From the NCBI GenBank assembly GCA_019237435.1, contig JAFAHB010000149.1, forward strand, positions 1 through 15,171: DNA of 15,171 nucleotides. Reading direction: 5' to 3'. The notes under the pieces were generated by a model. The model was not told the DNA's origin, made no database searches, and was given only the letters and a program-made list of their open reading frames with translations. Positions 15,017 to 15,171 of this stretch are shown here, one piece after another. Each line of letters starts with the position of its first letter. Within the stretch, counting starts at the first letter, position 1. The position numbers and the translations under genes were made by a program. The DNA is from Vulcanimicrobiota bacterium (GTDB taxonomy: Bacteria > Vulcanimicrobiota > Vulcanimicrobiia > Vulcanimicrobiales > Vulcanimicrobiaceae).

Positions 15017-15043
15017 GTGAAATTGATTTCACGTGCGGTATAC
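15017..15043 (+). promoter_or_regulatory. Perfect 16-base palindrome next to a -10-like box
   Basis: GTGAAATTGATTTCAC (15017-15032) has two perfect 7-base half-sites around TG. TATACT at 15038-15043 resembles a sigma-70 -10 box, and a weak TGGTGA at 15015 lies 17 bases upstream of it. ATG 15049 is 5 bases after TATACT, the spacing of leaderless promoters. A dimeric repressor binding the palindrome would block such a promoter. The local sequence is visibly richer in A and T than the rest of the window. Confidence 0.45.
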
Positions 15044-15048
15044 TGATA

Positions 15049-15171
15049 ATGCAGCACGACAGAGATGGCAACTTCATTGCGATGATCGCAGCTCAGGAGG
15101 CTCCTTTAGTCACTGAGAATTATCAGAATTTTCTCGGTCAAGAGTCCGCATCCAACTCGGGAACACAACTG
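15049..15171 (+). CDS. 5' part of an open reading frame running off the window, unknown function
   Basis: From ATG 15049 the frame is open for 41 codons to the window end, beginning MQHDRDGNFIAMIAAQE and continuing with a polar stretch (ENYQNFLGQESASNSGTQL). There is no signal peptide or recognised motif. No Shine-Dalgarno sequence precedes it, but the -10-like box 5 bases upstream fits a leaderless start; a second in-frame ATG lies at 15082. Base composition is less GC-rich than in the neighbouring genes, which may mean foreign origin. Coding status is uncertain because only the start is visible. Confidence 0.35.
   Translation, partial: MQHDRDGNFIAMIAAQEAPLVTENYQNFLGQESASNSGTQL

Noticed and set aside
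15094..15106. AGGAGG as a ribosome-binding site for a gene at the right edge
   Set aside because: No ATG, GTG or TTG follows at a suitable distance; it lies inside the open frame from 15049 and is part of a small palindrome.

Overview
The window is dense, GC-rich bacterial chromosome with genes on both strands, many start/stop overlaps of the GTGA or ATGA type, and frequent GTG/TTG starts. An outer-membrane receptor with an N-terminal carboxypeptidase-regulatory-like domain, a second outer-membrane-like barrel, a lipoprotein and YceI point to a diderm. The gene mix, and dispersed repeats that encode a 'CHPERSRG'-type peptide, recall uncultured soil or peat lineages such as Candidatus Eremiobacterota (WPS-2) or Acidobacteria. 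This placement is inference; no rRNA or marker gene is present to settle it.

Left part (1-6391): the 3' end of an outer-membrane beta-barrel gene is followed by a secreted YceI-family protein. Converging on them is a minus-strand operon (small membrane protein, BolA, CGFS-type monothiol glutaredoxin, mercaptopyruvate-type sulfurtransferase) whose content suggests Fe-S or sulfur handling. Divergent from that operon is a large TonB-receptor-like gene followed by an MDR-family quinone oxidoreductase.

Middle (6388-9427): a minus-strand operon encodes a NUDT19-like Nudix hydrolase, a LACTB2-like metallo-beta-lactamase-fold hydrolase and a lipoprotein with a probable double-psi beta-barrel. Divergent from it is an RpiB-like isomerase with altered active-site residues. 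Behind it lies the most unusual non-coding stretch (9166-9427): a 22-pair stem closing a two-part RNA-like fold, then a clean minus-strand terminator and two further hairpins.

Right part (9428-15171): a small VKOR-like membrane protein lacking the usual loop cysteines starts 3 bp from a divergent TVP38/VTT membrane protein. The latter overlaps RNase D, which overlaps aconitase A. The aconitase gene carries an in-frame repeat-derived insertion, and another copy of the repeat forms its stop codon. A DUF6941-like protein follows. The last 170 bases hold a perfect palindrome, a -10-like box and the start of a reading frame that runs off the window.

No CRISPR array, tRNA, rRNA, transposase or recognisable defence system is visible. 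The best candidates for something undescribed are the structured RNA interval at 9170-9414 and the tolerated repeat insertion in aconitase; most other genes belong to known families.
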